Positions 42,002 through 50,068 of a DNA stretch of 64,000 bases are shown here, piece by piece. Under the pieces are notes generated by a model. It ran no database searches, was not told the DNA's origin, and was given only the letters and a program-made list of their open reading frames with translations. Source of the DNA: DATAES01 sp963721305 (GTDB lineage: Bacteria > Actinomycetota > Acidimicrobiia > Acidimicrobiales > JACDCH01); the NCBI GenBank assembly GCA_963721305.1, contig CAVRIR010000003.1, positions 620,001-684,000 of the forward strand. The letters are read 5' to 3'. How positions within the stretch are numbered: position 1 is the stretch's first letter; the number at the start of each line of letters is the position of its first letter. A program made the position numbers and the translations under genes.

Positions 42002-45000
42002 CTAGTCGAGATCTGCGATCCACAGCAACGCGATGGACGACGGCCACTCCGGCTGACGGTCGTCGACGAGCACGCTGATGAGGATCCGCTCGACCCATGC
42101 CTGCTTCACCAACCGCTCCACCGCCGGCTCGCGCCCATGGAAAGTCCGCTCGTGGCCTGACTCGAGCAATAGCGTGAAGCCCTCGAAGTCGCCGAAGCGG
42201 TCGTAGAACACCGCGACCACTTTCCCGATGAACTCAGCGCCGAAGCGAGAAACGTGTCGTCCGCCCTGATCATCCCCGTCGTGCTCGTGGCCGGGATGCC
42301 TCGGATGCCCTGGTACGTCCCCGGAGGGCGACGGCCCAATCACGTTCGGGTTGCCGTCGAAGCCGAGGACCCGACCGGCGATGAGTTGCTCGTACTTGCG
42401 CAGCACCGGAAGCCAGCGGCTCGTGACCTCCGTGACGCTGATCCGCCAACGGATCCATGCCAGGAGCCGCTCCTCGGGGTAGAGCAGGTTGTCCTTCATG
42501 GTGATCGGGATCCGAACCTGGAACGCGCCACGGAGCTGCCGCCAGGCGAGTGCGTAGCCAGGAACGCCGGCCTCCCGCTGGGCGAGGTTCGGCGAGCTGT
42601 CCTTGGTATGCCTGAACAGCTGGGCTGGGGAGAGCTGCTGGACCCCGATGTCGTAGATGTCGCCACGTCGTATGCCCGGAGGAAGGTCCAGCGACAACAG
42701 CCCCGCGTAATGGCCGGCACCGGGAGGCACCGGGATGAAGCTGATACCCGCGGCCGGGCACTGGATCGTGTGACTGTCGAACGCGACCAGTTGGTGGCTG
42801 CGGTACATCCGGTCGGCCAGCACGATGACCTCGGCGGCGTCCACCTCCGGCAGGTAGAACGAGGCGATCGAATCCTTGGGCGTGTTGCCCCACGTCACCA
42901 GCAGCTCGTCCAGGCCGAGCGACGCGGGGTCGCTGGCGCGGATCTCAAACGGATGGGGCATGACGCGAGATGGCTCGGCGCCGGGGTTCGGGCCGTCGAT
43001 CCAGGCGATGTTGCGCTGAGCGAGCTTGTCCGACGTCGTGCCGCTCGCGCCGTTGGGGATAGGCGTATCGTCGTACCGGATCTCGGCGATCAGGCACTGG
43101 TGCGGCGCGGCGGTGATCGCTGAGTTGATGGACGACGTGCCGGTCCACGGCCCATCCCAATTCGACTGACCGCCCGATGGGGGCGTGGGCACGAGGAACT
43201 TCTGACCGGGCTGATTGATGTCCAGCCAGCACCCGAAGTAGGAGTCGACCTCGACGTTAGGTGAGGTCACGATCGATCGCGCGTTGGGCGAGTCGATCTG
43301 GGTGTTCATGTCGGCCGGGCTGGTCAGGTTCACGCGCCTGCTGGCGAAGCACGGTACCGAGCTGTATTCGAGCGCACCGGACTGATTGGTCTGCACGCCG
43401 AGGAGGGCGATCTTGTGCCCGGCGGTGCCGTTCGAGCCCCACCGGTAGGACCCCTGTCCCTGGCCGACCTCGGTGAAGGTCGAAGAGGTGGTCGCCGCTG
43501 GGAAGAGTCGGAAGAACACGCGTACCGGTTCGACCGTGACGACGGAGCTGGCCAGGATCCGCACACGTGCGACCGCGAAGTTGAAGGTCGGGTCGTGGGT
43601 CGTGGAGTTGTCAGCCAAGAACTCCAGTGCGGACAGCTCTTCGCTTTGCTGCAGTGTCGTCTCGAATGTGTCGCCATTCGTGATTAGCGAAGGGTTGTTC
43701 AACCGATCCAGAACGGAGGTGATGTATCCGGGCGCGTCTGCTGCGGTGGAAGGGTTGGGTACACCGAACATCGTGTGAGCCTGAGTCGGCGTCACCTTGA
43801 AGAACCGCAGGTCGTAGCTCAGCCAGGTCGGGAACGCCGTCGGGTGGTCCGGATCCGTATCGGTGAAATACGGGTCCTCGCCCTTCGTCAGCTCGATCGG
43901 TGCCGACGTGGTCACCGTGATCGGCCCGACGGTAAAGGTGGCGTGCAGCGTGAGGATCGCAACCTCGTGTACCTGGAGCGCGTTGAACGCCGCGCTGCCG
44001 GCGAACGACACGGTGTAGGGGTAGAGGAACTGCTGCATCTCCGAGACCAACGAGGGATCTGTCGCCTCGATTGGTGACGGTCCGAACGTGGACACCGCAG
44101 GCAGGTTGGCTCGGATCGTCGACCGCTGGCTCGACGTCAGGGAGCTGTTGAGGGCGTCGTCGAGCGTGACCGTGATGTTTGGTGCGGGTGACGGCGGCTG
44201 GTTCAACGCGGCTGCGGTCGCGAAGCCGAGCGCTTCGTTGGTGAAACCCTGCACCGACAGCCAGAAGGCCTTCGGCCAGCTGGTGTGGACGATGACCTCG
44301 TCCTGGCCGAACGTCGCCTTGTTGATGACGAAGCCGATCTCGGGGATCGCCAGCGGTGCCCCCCAGATCTGCTCGACGGCCGTCGTACTGCCCCGCCGAT
44401 CGGTCCAGCACCCGAAGAAACGGCCGTGCGCGACGCTCAACCCGATGTAGTCGCCGAACTCCTGCGCGTTGTCCTGGGGCGTGACGGCCTCATCGGTGCC
44501 CAACGTCGTGACTTGGATTGCCGGCGACCACGTCCCTCCGAAGTCGGTCGAGTACTGCATCCAGATGTCGGCTTGCACACGGTTGGCGTCGTTGACGGTG
44601 TCGTAATAGATGATCATCATCCGGCCGCTGTCGTCGTCGACGGCAAGCCGCGGGAAGAACTGATCGTTCTTGCCGGCCTGGTCGTTGATCTTCACCGCCG
44701 CCGACCAGTTCTGGCCGCCGTCGGTCGAGCGCGCGAACCAAACTCGCGTCTTGCACGCCGACGTGGTTGTGGTTCCCGGAGCGTTGGCGGGAGAGTTGCA
44801 CCCGGTGCCGCCGGCCAGGTCGTGCCAGCACGCGTATACGTCGTCGCGCCCGCTGCCGCTGTAGGCCCCGCCGCTGAGGTTGATGAGCGTCCCGATTGAA
44901 CTGCTCGCAGTCGCCCGGTTGGCCTGCGCGGGAATCTTGATCGTGAACTTCCCACTCGTGCTGGCGATGGTCACGGGGCTCGGACTCAGTGCGGTGAACG

Positions 45001-45631
45001 ATGCTCCGCCGTCCGTCGACTTGGCCACCAGCAAGCTCTGGCTGCCGGCGTTTGGCCAGAATGCGAACACGTCGCCTGCACCGTTGCTCTTGATGTCCGT
45101 GCCGTCAGCGGTGAAGGTCGTTTCGCTCCCGCTGACCTGAAGCGGAGTGGTCCAGGTGCCGGCCTTGCCCTGGCGAACGGCGACCTGCGCGGTCGCTCCG
45201 TCGTGCCAGATCGCGTACAGGTTGCCGCTGCGCGCCGAGACGTGGTCGACCCACAGGCTCTCCTTGTCAGGGTTGTTGCCCGTCCCGGTCAGGCTGGAGT
45301 CGAACGTCCAATCCTTGCCACCATTGCTGGACCTGTAGCAGCGAAGTGTGAGGGTGGATCCCAAAATTCCTAACGTGAGCGCCCACGCCGTGCCGTCCGG
45401 CGTCCACGCCACCGCTGGGTCGCCCTGGCGGCTGTCGGTACTTGCGAGCGGGAGGCTCGACTGGCCCCAGGTCTTGCCGCCATCGCTGGAGTAGTACTGC
45501 GCCTGGTTGATGCCCGTTCCGTTGTCGTTGGACGCCGCGATGATCTGGAGAGGGTTCGACGGATTGATCGCGATGTCGCACTCGCTGTACGCGATCGTCG
45601 TGGTCTGGGAGAGCGAGACGTTGGCCGCCAC
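42002..45631 (-). CDS. Large Asp-box (BNR) propeller protein, not secreted
   Basis: Protein of 1209 residues without signal peptide or membrane helix. The first 400 or so residues form a sialidase-like propeller with Asp-box repeats SSDGGKTWG, SSNGGKDWTF, STDGGASFT and STDGGQNWS. A central region of about 600 residues is beta-rich with blocks such as HQCLIAEIRYDDTPIPNG and FEIRASDPASLGLDELLV. A His/Asp-rich linker (residues about 1110-1130) is followed by a compact tail domain GKVVAVFYDRFGDFEGFTLLLESGHERTF, ending near ISVLVDD. No sialidase catalytic Arg triad could be confirmed. It starts three bases after the small gene upstream, so the two are co-expressed. Function unknown; a cytoplasmic or non-classically exported structure is possible. 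Confidence 0.7.
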   Translation of the reverse strand: MAANVSLSQTTTIAYSECDIAINPSNPLQIIAASNDNGTGINQAQYYSSDGGKTWGQSSLPLASTDSRQGDPAVAWTPDGTAWALTLGILGSTLTLRCYRSSNGGKDWTFDSSLTGTGNNPDKESLWVDHVSARSGNLYAIWHDGATAQVAVRQGKAGTWTTPLQVSGSETTFTADGTDIKSNGAGDVFAFWPNAGSQSLLVAKSTDGGASFTALSPSPVTIASTSGKFTIKIPAQANRATASSSIGTLINLSGGAYSGSGRDDVYACWHDLAGGTGCNSPANAPGTTTTSACKTRVWFARSTDGGQNWSAAVKINDQAGKNDQFFPRLAVDDDSGRMMIIYYDTVNDANRVQADIWMQYSTDFGGTWSPAIQVTTLGTDEAVTPQDNAQEFGDYIGLSVAHGRFFGCWTDRRGSTTAVEQIWGAPLAIPEIGFVINKATFGQDEVIVHTSWPKAFWLSVQGFTNEALGFATAAALNQPPSPAPNITVTLDDALNSSLTSSQRSTIRANLPAVSTFGPSPIEATDPSLVSEMQQFLYPYTVSFAGSAAFNALQVHEVAILTLHATFTVGPITVTTSAPIELTKGEDPYFTDTDPDHPTAFPTWLSYDLRFFKVTPTQAHTMFGVPNPSTAADAPGYITSVLDRLNNPSLITNGDTFETTLQQSEELSALEFLADNSTTHDPTFNFAVARVRILASSVVTVEPVRVFFRLFPAATTSSTFTEVGQGQGSYRWGSNGTAGHKIALLGVQTNQSGALEYSSVPCFASRRVNLTSPADMNTQIDSPNARSIVTSPNVEVDSYFGCWLDINQPGQKFLVPTPPSGGQSNWDGPWTGTSSINSAITAAPHQCLIAEIRYDDTPIPNGASGTTSDKLAQRNIAWIDGPNPGAEPSRVMPHPFEIRASDPASLGLDELLVTWGNTPKDSIASFYLPEVDAAEVIVLADRMYRSHQLVAFDSHTIQCPAAGISFIPVPPGAGHYAGLLSLDLPPGIRRGDIYDIGVQQLSPAQLFRHTKDSSPNLAQREAGVPGYALAWRQLRGAFQVRIPITMKDNLLYPEERLLAWIRWRISVTEVTSRWLPVLRKYEQLIAGRVLGFDGNPNVIGPSPSGDVPGHPRHPGHEHDGDDQGGRHVSRFGAEFIGKVVAVFYDRFGDFEGFTLLLESGHERTFHGREPAVERLVKQAWVERILISVLVDDRQPEWPSSIALLWIADLD

Positions 45632-45634
45632 GGC

Positions 45635-45982
45635 TCAACTCGCGCCCTCTCCGGTCTTGGGAGACTTGGCTCGCCGCGGCTTCTTGTCCGGCTCGGGCGG
45701 GAGTCCCAGCGGGTTGTCGGGGTTGTGGCGCATCAGCTCCCAGATGCGTTCGAGGATCAAGGGGTAGGCCACCAACCCGTTCGACTCATCGATCTCGGGG
45801 TGCTCCTTCCGCCACCAGACCTTCAGCCAGACCGGAAGACCCATCGGATCTTCCTCGTGCGGCGGCAGAATCGATACGTCCTGGTTGTCACGGATCAGCT
45901 GTTCGAGCGCCGACCCTGCTGGTGCTCGCGAGCCCGCCAGCTGCTCCTCGACGCTCGGCCAGTTCTCTGTCCTTGATGCCAT
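45635..45982 (-). CDS. Small conserved-looking protein partnered with the propeller
   Basis: Protein of 115 residues. MASRTENWPSVEEQLAGSRA opens an amphipathic helix, then LEQLIRDNQDVSILPPHEEDPMGLPVWLKVWWRKEHPE and LVAYPLILERIWELMRHNPDNP, and a basic C-terminal tail. The central WLKVWWRKEHP and MGLPVW segments look conserved. There is no signal peptide. The 3-bp gap to the propeller gene implies one operon and probably a functional pair. I do not recognise the family. Confidence 0.65.
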   Translation of the reverse strand: MASRTENWPSVEEQLAGSRAPAGSALEQLIRDNQDVSILPPHEEDPMGLPVWLKVWWRKEHPEIDESNGLVAYPLILERIWELMRHNPDNPLGLPPEPDKKPRRAKSPKTGEGAS

Positions 45983-46026
45983 GACGCCACCTGTATCCGC
46001 AGACCCTAAGGTCTAGAAGGCGTAGT

Positions 46027-46042
46027 GGCGGCTGGCGCCGCC
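46027..46042 (-). terminator. GC hairpin downstream of small membrane protein gene
   Basis: GGCGGC-TGGC-GCCGCC, a 6-bp perfect stem with no T-run. It lies 10 bp past the stop of the 46052-46297 gene. A weak or Rho-assisted terminator is possible. Confidence 0.3.
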
Positions 46043-46051
46043 CCTATGCAT

Positions 46052-46297
46052 TTACGTTCGATTCGCGGCCGGATCGGCCTGCAGCCGACGCCATTGCCGC
46101 CGGGCGAGCGTGCCGGCACCGACGGCCGCCACCAGCATGACGGCAGCGATGAGCCACTCCAGCAAGCCACTGTGACGGTCGGGATCGATCCCGAAGACCT
46201 CTTCGATCCAGTCGCGCGAGACCAACGTGAGAATGAAGAGGACGGCGAAGCAAGACGTTGCCGCGGATTCAACCCAAAGCAGAAACTCTTTGCGCAT
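46052..46297 (-). CDS. Small two-helix membrane protein
   Basis: Protein of 81 residues: MRKEFLLWVESAATSCFAVLFILTLV (helix one), an acidic loop WIEEVFGIDPDRHSG, LLEWLIAAVMLVAAVGAGTLA (helix two), and a basic tail RRQWRRLQADPAANRT. It lies upstream of the propeller operon on the same strand, with 69 bp between its stop and the small-partner start, so it may be the first gene of the same unit. Function unknown. Confidence 0.6.
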   Translation of the reverse strand: MRKEFLLWVESAATSCFAVLFILTLVSRDWIEEVFGIDPDRHSGLLEWLIAAVMLVAAVGAGTLARRQWRRLQADPAANRT

Positions 46298-46814
46298 AGC
46301 GTCGCCTGTGTTGAGAGTTTGACGGGCTTATCAGCGGCCGAGTCCGATGTCAATGCTGCCTCCAAACGCCGGCTCGACGGCGCGGGTATGCCCGGCCCCG
46401 CGCGAGCGGCCTTTCTTGCGCGAGCGCAACAGATCGACGGTTCAGTTCGCGCTCGATGATGACGTGAGTGCCCGCGAACGCGCGGACCGGCGTCGAGATC
46501 CATCCATGGCCGGGCTCGTAACACCGATCGATCGCCTCCGGCACACCGTCACACCGAGGGGCTGTTCGGCGCAGCACGCCGTCGTTGATCGGGATCTGGT
46601 GCCAGCGTCATGTGGGCGCGGAAACGAATCCTCTTTGAGTCAAGGGGTTCTTCGGAGGTGGGTACCGGGCACGTGAGTTCGAGCCGTCGCTGAGTGGCGC
46701 GGCTGAATAGCGTGTTGTTGGGTCCGGGAGTGACCTCACCGAAGAGCCGGCCTCAGGGATGTAGAGCCGGCCACGCTGGCTTCAGAGTCGTTCCCGTTTG
46801 TCCTCCCGGGCCCG
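46298..46814. other. No supported gene
   Basis: About 515 bp between the small membrane protein and the decayed IS110. Frames are short and unlike proteins. The right end of IS110 should lie somewhere here, but no clear terminal sequence could be placed. Confidence 0.4.
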
Positions 46815-47846
46815 TTACCTCGCGGCGTCGGTGACGAGTTGGCGGTAGACGGCGTTGCTGACGTGGCGTTTCAGTGCGCGGAGCGCTTCCTTCTTGGTCT
46901 TGCCCTCGGCGACTTTGCGGTCGAAGTAGGCGCGACCGTCGGAGTGGGGTTGGCGGATCTGGCAGATCGCGACCATGTGGAGGGCGTGGTTGAGTTGGCG
47001 GTTGCCGCGCCGCGAGAGGCGGTGCACGACCCGACCGCCGGAGGAGAACTCGACGGGAGCGGTGCCGTTGTAGGCGGCGTAACTGGTCGCGGTTGCCGAA
47101 CCGGCCGATGTCGCCGGTGTAGCCGATCAGCGATCACGGCGATGATCGGTCCGACTCCGAACAGGTCGGTGAGCGGTCGTGGTCGATGCCGCGACCGCGT
47201 CGCGGATGCGTCGGTGCGACACCTTGAGTTGGGCGTCGAGGCGACGAACGTCGTCGAGCAGCTCGACGGCGAGGTCGTAGCGGACCTGCTCGACCGGGGT
47301 CTGCGGGATGGATCCGGGCGAGGAGCCCGACGACGTCAGAAGCGTTGATTTCCTTGGCGATTCCGCCCGGGGCGAGCTCGGCCAGCAGCGGCGTGCAGCC
47401 GACACACGACCCGGGTGCGCTGGTTGCCGATGTCGGTGTTGCGTTTGGCCAACAGGCGCAGCACCTCGCCGTGGTCCGCCGGCTGCCACCGGTCGCAGCG
47501 CCGGTGCCCGCAACGCGGCCACCGCCACCGACAGCGCGTCGTTGGGGTCGTTCTTGTTCGATCGTCCCGAGCCCAGCACCCGGACCCGCGACGCCAGCGT
47601 GGCCGGCACGTCGACGACGTCCTCGCCCGCCGCGACGAGCTGCTGGGCCAACAGATAGCCGAGCCCGCCGGCCGACTCGATCGCCCACGTCCGCTGCTCG
47701 AACGGCTCCGCCCACGCCAACAACTGCGTCACCTGGCGAACGCGTGGCTCGCACCTTGCACGACGCCGAGCTCGTCCTCGCTCGCGGCCGATCGCCACCG
47801 CGGTGTGCGACGCCTTGTGCGGGTCGACACCAATGATCACTGCCAT
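46815..47846 (-). pseudogene. IS110-family transposase, several frameshifts
   Basis: From ATG at 47846 the RuvC-like DEDD domain begins MAVIIGVDPHKASHTAVAI and continues QRTWAIESAGGLGYLLAQQL and SGRSNKNDPNDA in one frame. The middle (ELAPGGIAKEINASDVVGLLARIHP) is in a second, VEQVRYDLAVELLDDVRRLDAQLK back in the first, and the tnp_20-like C-terminus HRLSRRGNRQLNHALHMVAI in another. At least four indels, so inactive. The family cuts with a DEDD site and a C-terminal Ser, guided by a bridge RNA. Confidence 0.85.
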
Positions 47847-48081
47847 GAGTTCCTCCGTGGTCTCGTTGGATGGGACCGCGGAGGGCACTCCTGCTTCCGG
47901 ATCGTTCGTGCACGTTCCTCTTTCGAGCCACACCGCGGCGAGATCCCGACGCGACGCTCTTCGTTCGAAAGCCAACCGGCACACAGGCCGGCGGCAGGCA
48001 CTTCGAGAGCGACCCCGCCAGGACCTCGAGACGCTACGGATCAACCGCAACGCCCACCCGCATTCTCAAGCAGGCACTTTG
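47847..48081 (-). ncRNA. IS110 non-coding end, candidate bridge RNA region
   Basis: The 235 nt upstream of the transposase, with no ORF, are the position where IS110-group elements (for example IS621) carry their bridge RNA. Conserved blocks with the copy at 3497-3704 are interrupted by variable ones (for example 47892-47915), which would fit conserved stems with variable target- or donor-binding loops. Hairpin-capable pieces include CCGGCACACAGGCCGG at 47976-47991. Transcription and guide pairing cannot be tested here. Confidence 0.45.
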
Positions 48082-48615
48082 CGGCGATGCCCATGTCGAT
48101 ATGTCCGCGTCATCGAGGAACTGGCGCGGGCCGATGCCTCGGTCGGGTGGATCGCGACGATCGGTGCGAACACACCAGCGATCTTCGCTTTTCTGCCACC
48201 CGACACGTATGACGCCATTTACGTCGACGGACCTGACGTGATCCAGGCGGGGAGCCTCATCCCTCGCGGCCAAGCCGTACCGGTGCCGGGCGGGTACCGC
48301 TTCACCGGGCAATGGCCCTTCGCGAGTGGCTTCGTCCACGCCCAGTACCTGAACTTCGCCGCCTTCGTGGTACAACCCGACAGCGAAGCACGATCCGGAC
48401 CACGCGAGGTCCGCTTCGCTGTCGTGCCTGCCGGCGAGGTCGAGATCGTCGATACCTGGCATGTCAGCGGTCTCAAAGGCACCGCGAGCCACGACCTTCG
48501 CGCGGACGACCTGTTTGTCGAGGGCGCGTGGACCGGGTCGTTCCTTGTCCCTGCGCCCGTTCGCACCGCTCGGCGCCACGCTCCTCGGCGAGCCCGCATC
48601 CGGCATCCTGCTCTA
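48082..48615 (+). pseudogene. Acyl-CoA dehydrogenase-family fragment
   Basis: The frame begins directly at the IS110 boundary with YVRVIEELARADASVGW, then RGQAVPVPGGYRFTGQWPFASG, the FAD/substrate strand region, and DTWHVSGLKGTASHDLRADDLFV. This is the middle domain of an acyl-CoA dehydrogenase or HsaA-like flavin hydroxylase. The first 80 or so residues are absent. After a shift near 48545 the frame reads PFAPLGATLLGEPASGILL and stops at 48613-48615, so the C-terminal helical domain is gone too. Confidence 0.7.
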
Positions 48616-48928
48616 ACGCGTTCGCCGAGCGCGGCGACAGAGTCCCGCCGGGGGGAGCCATGAGGGGTGAGGTTCGAGGTGTGATGTTCGTCGGGTGGAC
48701 GCTCGAAGCCCGTCGACGGCGGCCTCTCGAACGCACTTGTCGGCCGCGTTGATGACCTCGACGCTGCATGTTGGAGGCGGGTTCGTGTCACCACCTTGTC
48801 ACCAAGAGCTGTGATTGGCCGACGGAGCTCTGCAACGACGAGGCCATCTCGAGCCGCATCGTCTCGTGCGGGTCGACAGTCCGACCGCGCCTTTCTAGCC
48901 TGCCCCTGGTCTCGTCCGGGGGGTCGTC
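48616..48928. other. No supported gene
   Basis: About 310 bp after the acyl-CoA dehydrogenase fragment. No conserved frame, repeat or RNA was seen. Confidence 0.4.
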
Positions 48929-49810
48929 GTGGTTCACGCGCCGAACAGGTGGCTGACTGTGCTGGCCATCGTGGTGGCTGTGGCCGCCTCGGCTTGCAGT
49001 GCTGAGACCAAGTCGGTGTCGGAGAGTGAATCGGCGTCGTCGGGGCCGACATCATCTGCTGGACTGGCTCCCGTAGGCGTGTTGGCGTTGGGCCACTCCG
49101 CGCTGACCGGGGAAAGCTCAGATCCTGGCCGGCCCGGACGGGCCGCAGAGGAGAACTCGTGGGCGACGGGTACCTCACCCAACGTGCTCAGCGTTTATCA
49201 ACAGCTGGTCGCAGCCCGACCGGAAAACGCCGGTCACGTTGACAACGAGGCGGCTGGCGGCGCGACTGCGTTCAAGCTGCCCGCCCAAGCTGTCAACGGG
49301 CTGGGTGTCGTGCCCGCGCCTCAGCTGGTGATCATCGAGACGATCGACAACGACATCCGCTGCGACGGCACTGACGACGCCAACGTGCCTCGGTTCGGCA
49401 GCGCCATCGCCACCACACTCGACACGATCACTCAACGTTCGCCGAACTCGGCCATCCTGATTGTGGGCCAACCAGGTCGACCCGCCGACGACGTCGATGC
49501 GATCGCTCAAGTCCCCAGCGCGAAAGCGATGTTCACTGGCACCGGACCATGCGACTTCTTCGACCCGGCCGGTGACCGCGTTGACGCGAACATCGCGAAC
49601 CTCACGTCGATCATCGAGAAGTACGAGACCGAACAAGCACGAGTGTGCAGCAAGTACCCGCAGTGCCACACCGACGGGGGCGCGTTCGCGGCGTCTTCCG
49701 GTTGGTTCGCTGACGTCGCCAGCGACGGCAACCACCTCACGACTCATGGGCTCAGCCGAGTTGCAGCACTGGCGTGGCCGATCGTTCAACAGATCCTCGG
49801 TCTCCACTAG
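48929..49810 (+). CDS. SGNH-hydrolase-like lipoprotein
   Basis: Lipoprotein of 293 residues from GTG at 48929, with lipobox ASAC and a Ser-rich linker. The SGNH-type domain opens VLALGHSALTG, with His in place of the Asp of GDS, has VIIETIDNDIRCDG where the Asn block should be, and ends SDGNHLTTHGLSRVAALAW, supplying Asp and His. Probably an extracellular esterase, or a degenerate member. Six Cys are expected to be oxidised. It is convergent with the OafA-type acyltransferase. Confidence 0.65.
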   Translation: MVHAPNRWLTVLAIVVAVAASACSAETKSVSESESASSGPTSSAGLAPVGVLALGHSALTGESSDPGRPGRAAEENSWATGTSPNVLSVYQQLVAARPENAGHVDNEAAGGATAFKLPAQAVNGLGVVPAPQLVIIETIDNDIRCDGTDDANVPRFGSAIATTLDTITQRSPNSAILIVGQPGRPADDVDAIAQVPSAKAMFTGTGPCDFFDPAGDRVDANIANLTSIIEKYETEQARVCSKYPQCHTDGGAFAASSGWFADVASDGNHLTTHGLSRVAALAWPIVQQILGLH

Positions 49811-49928
49811 GCCGACGCTCGAACGCTCGAACGCCCGACCGATCGCACGATCCACCGCCGTATGACGTGATGGGTTCGGTTTACCCCAGTCGACGGTGGG
49901 AGGAGTCAGTCTCGTCAACGTCTCACCG

Positions 49929-50050
49929 TCAGCTTGGCGGGACGCCGAACGCGAAGTTGTCGAGCGAGAAGCCGGACGGGCCGCCGACTCCAAGGGTTTG
50001 GTCGCGCGCACCACGGGCCTGCTCGAACGAGCCCAGATTCCGCGGCTACG
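49929..50050 (-). pseudogene. C-terminal remnant of a secreted protein
   Basis: Reading right to left, the frame NLGSFEQARGARDQTLGVGG, then PSGFSLDNFAFGVPPS and a TGA, looks like the last 35-40 residues of a secreted protein with a jelly-roll or anchor domain (GFSLDNFAF). A TAG lies just upstream in the frame. Nothing further upstream can be joined, so only a tail remains. Confidence 0.3.
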
Positions 50051-50068
50051 GATTTAGCGGCGCGCGCT

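Larger units (their letters stand above)
46815..48081 (-). mobile_element. Degenerate IS110-family element
   Basis: Consists of a decayed transposase (46815-47846) and the non-coding end upstream of it (47847-48081), whose outer boundary is placed at GGCACTTT because homology with the 3.5-3.7 kb copy ends there. The opposite end is not defined. Its left end in this orientation abuts a truncated acyl-CoA dehydrogenase. Confidence 0.7.

Noticed and set aside
42002..45631. Calling the Asp-box protein a sialidase
   Set aside because: Asp-boxes occur in many propellers. I could not place the Arg triad, Tyr/Glu nucleophile or an export signal.
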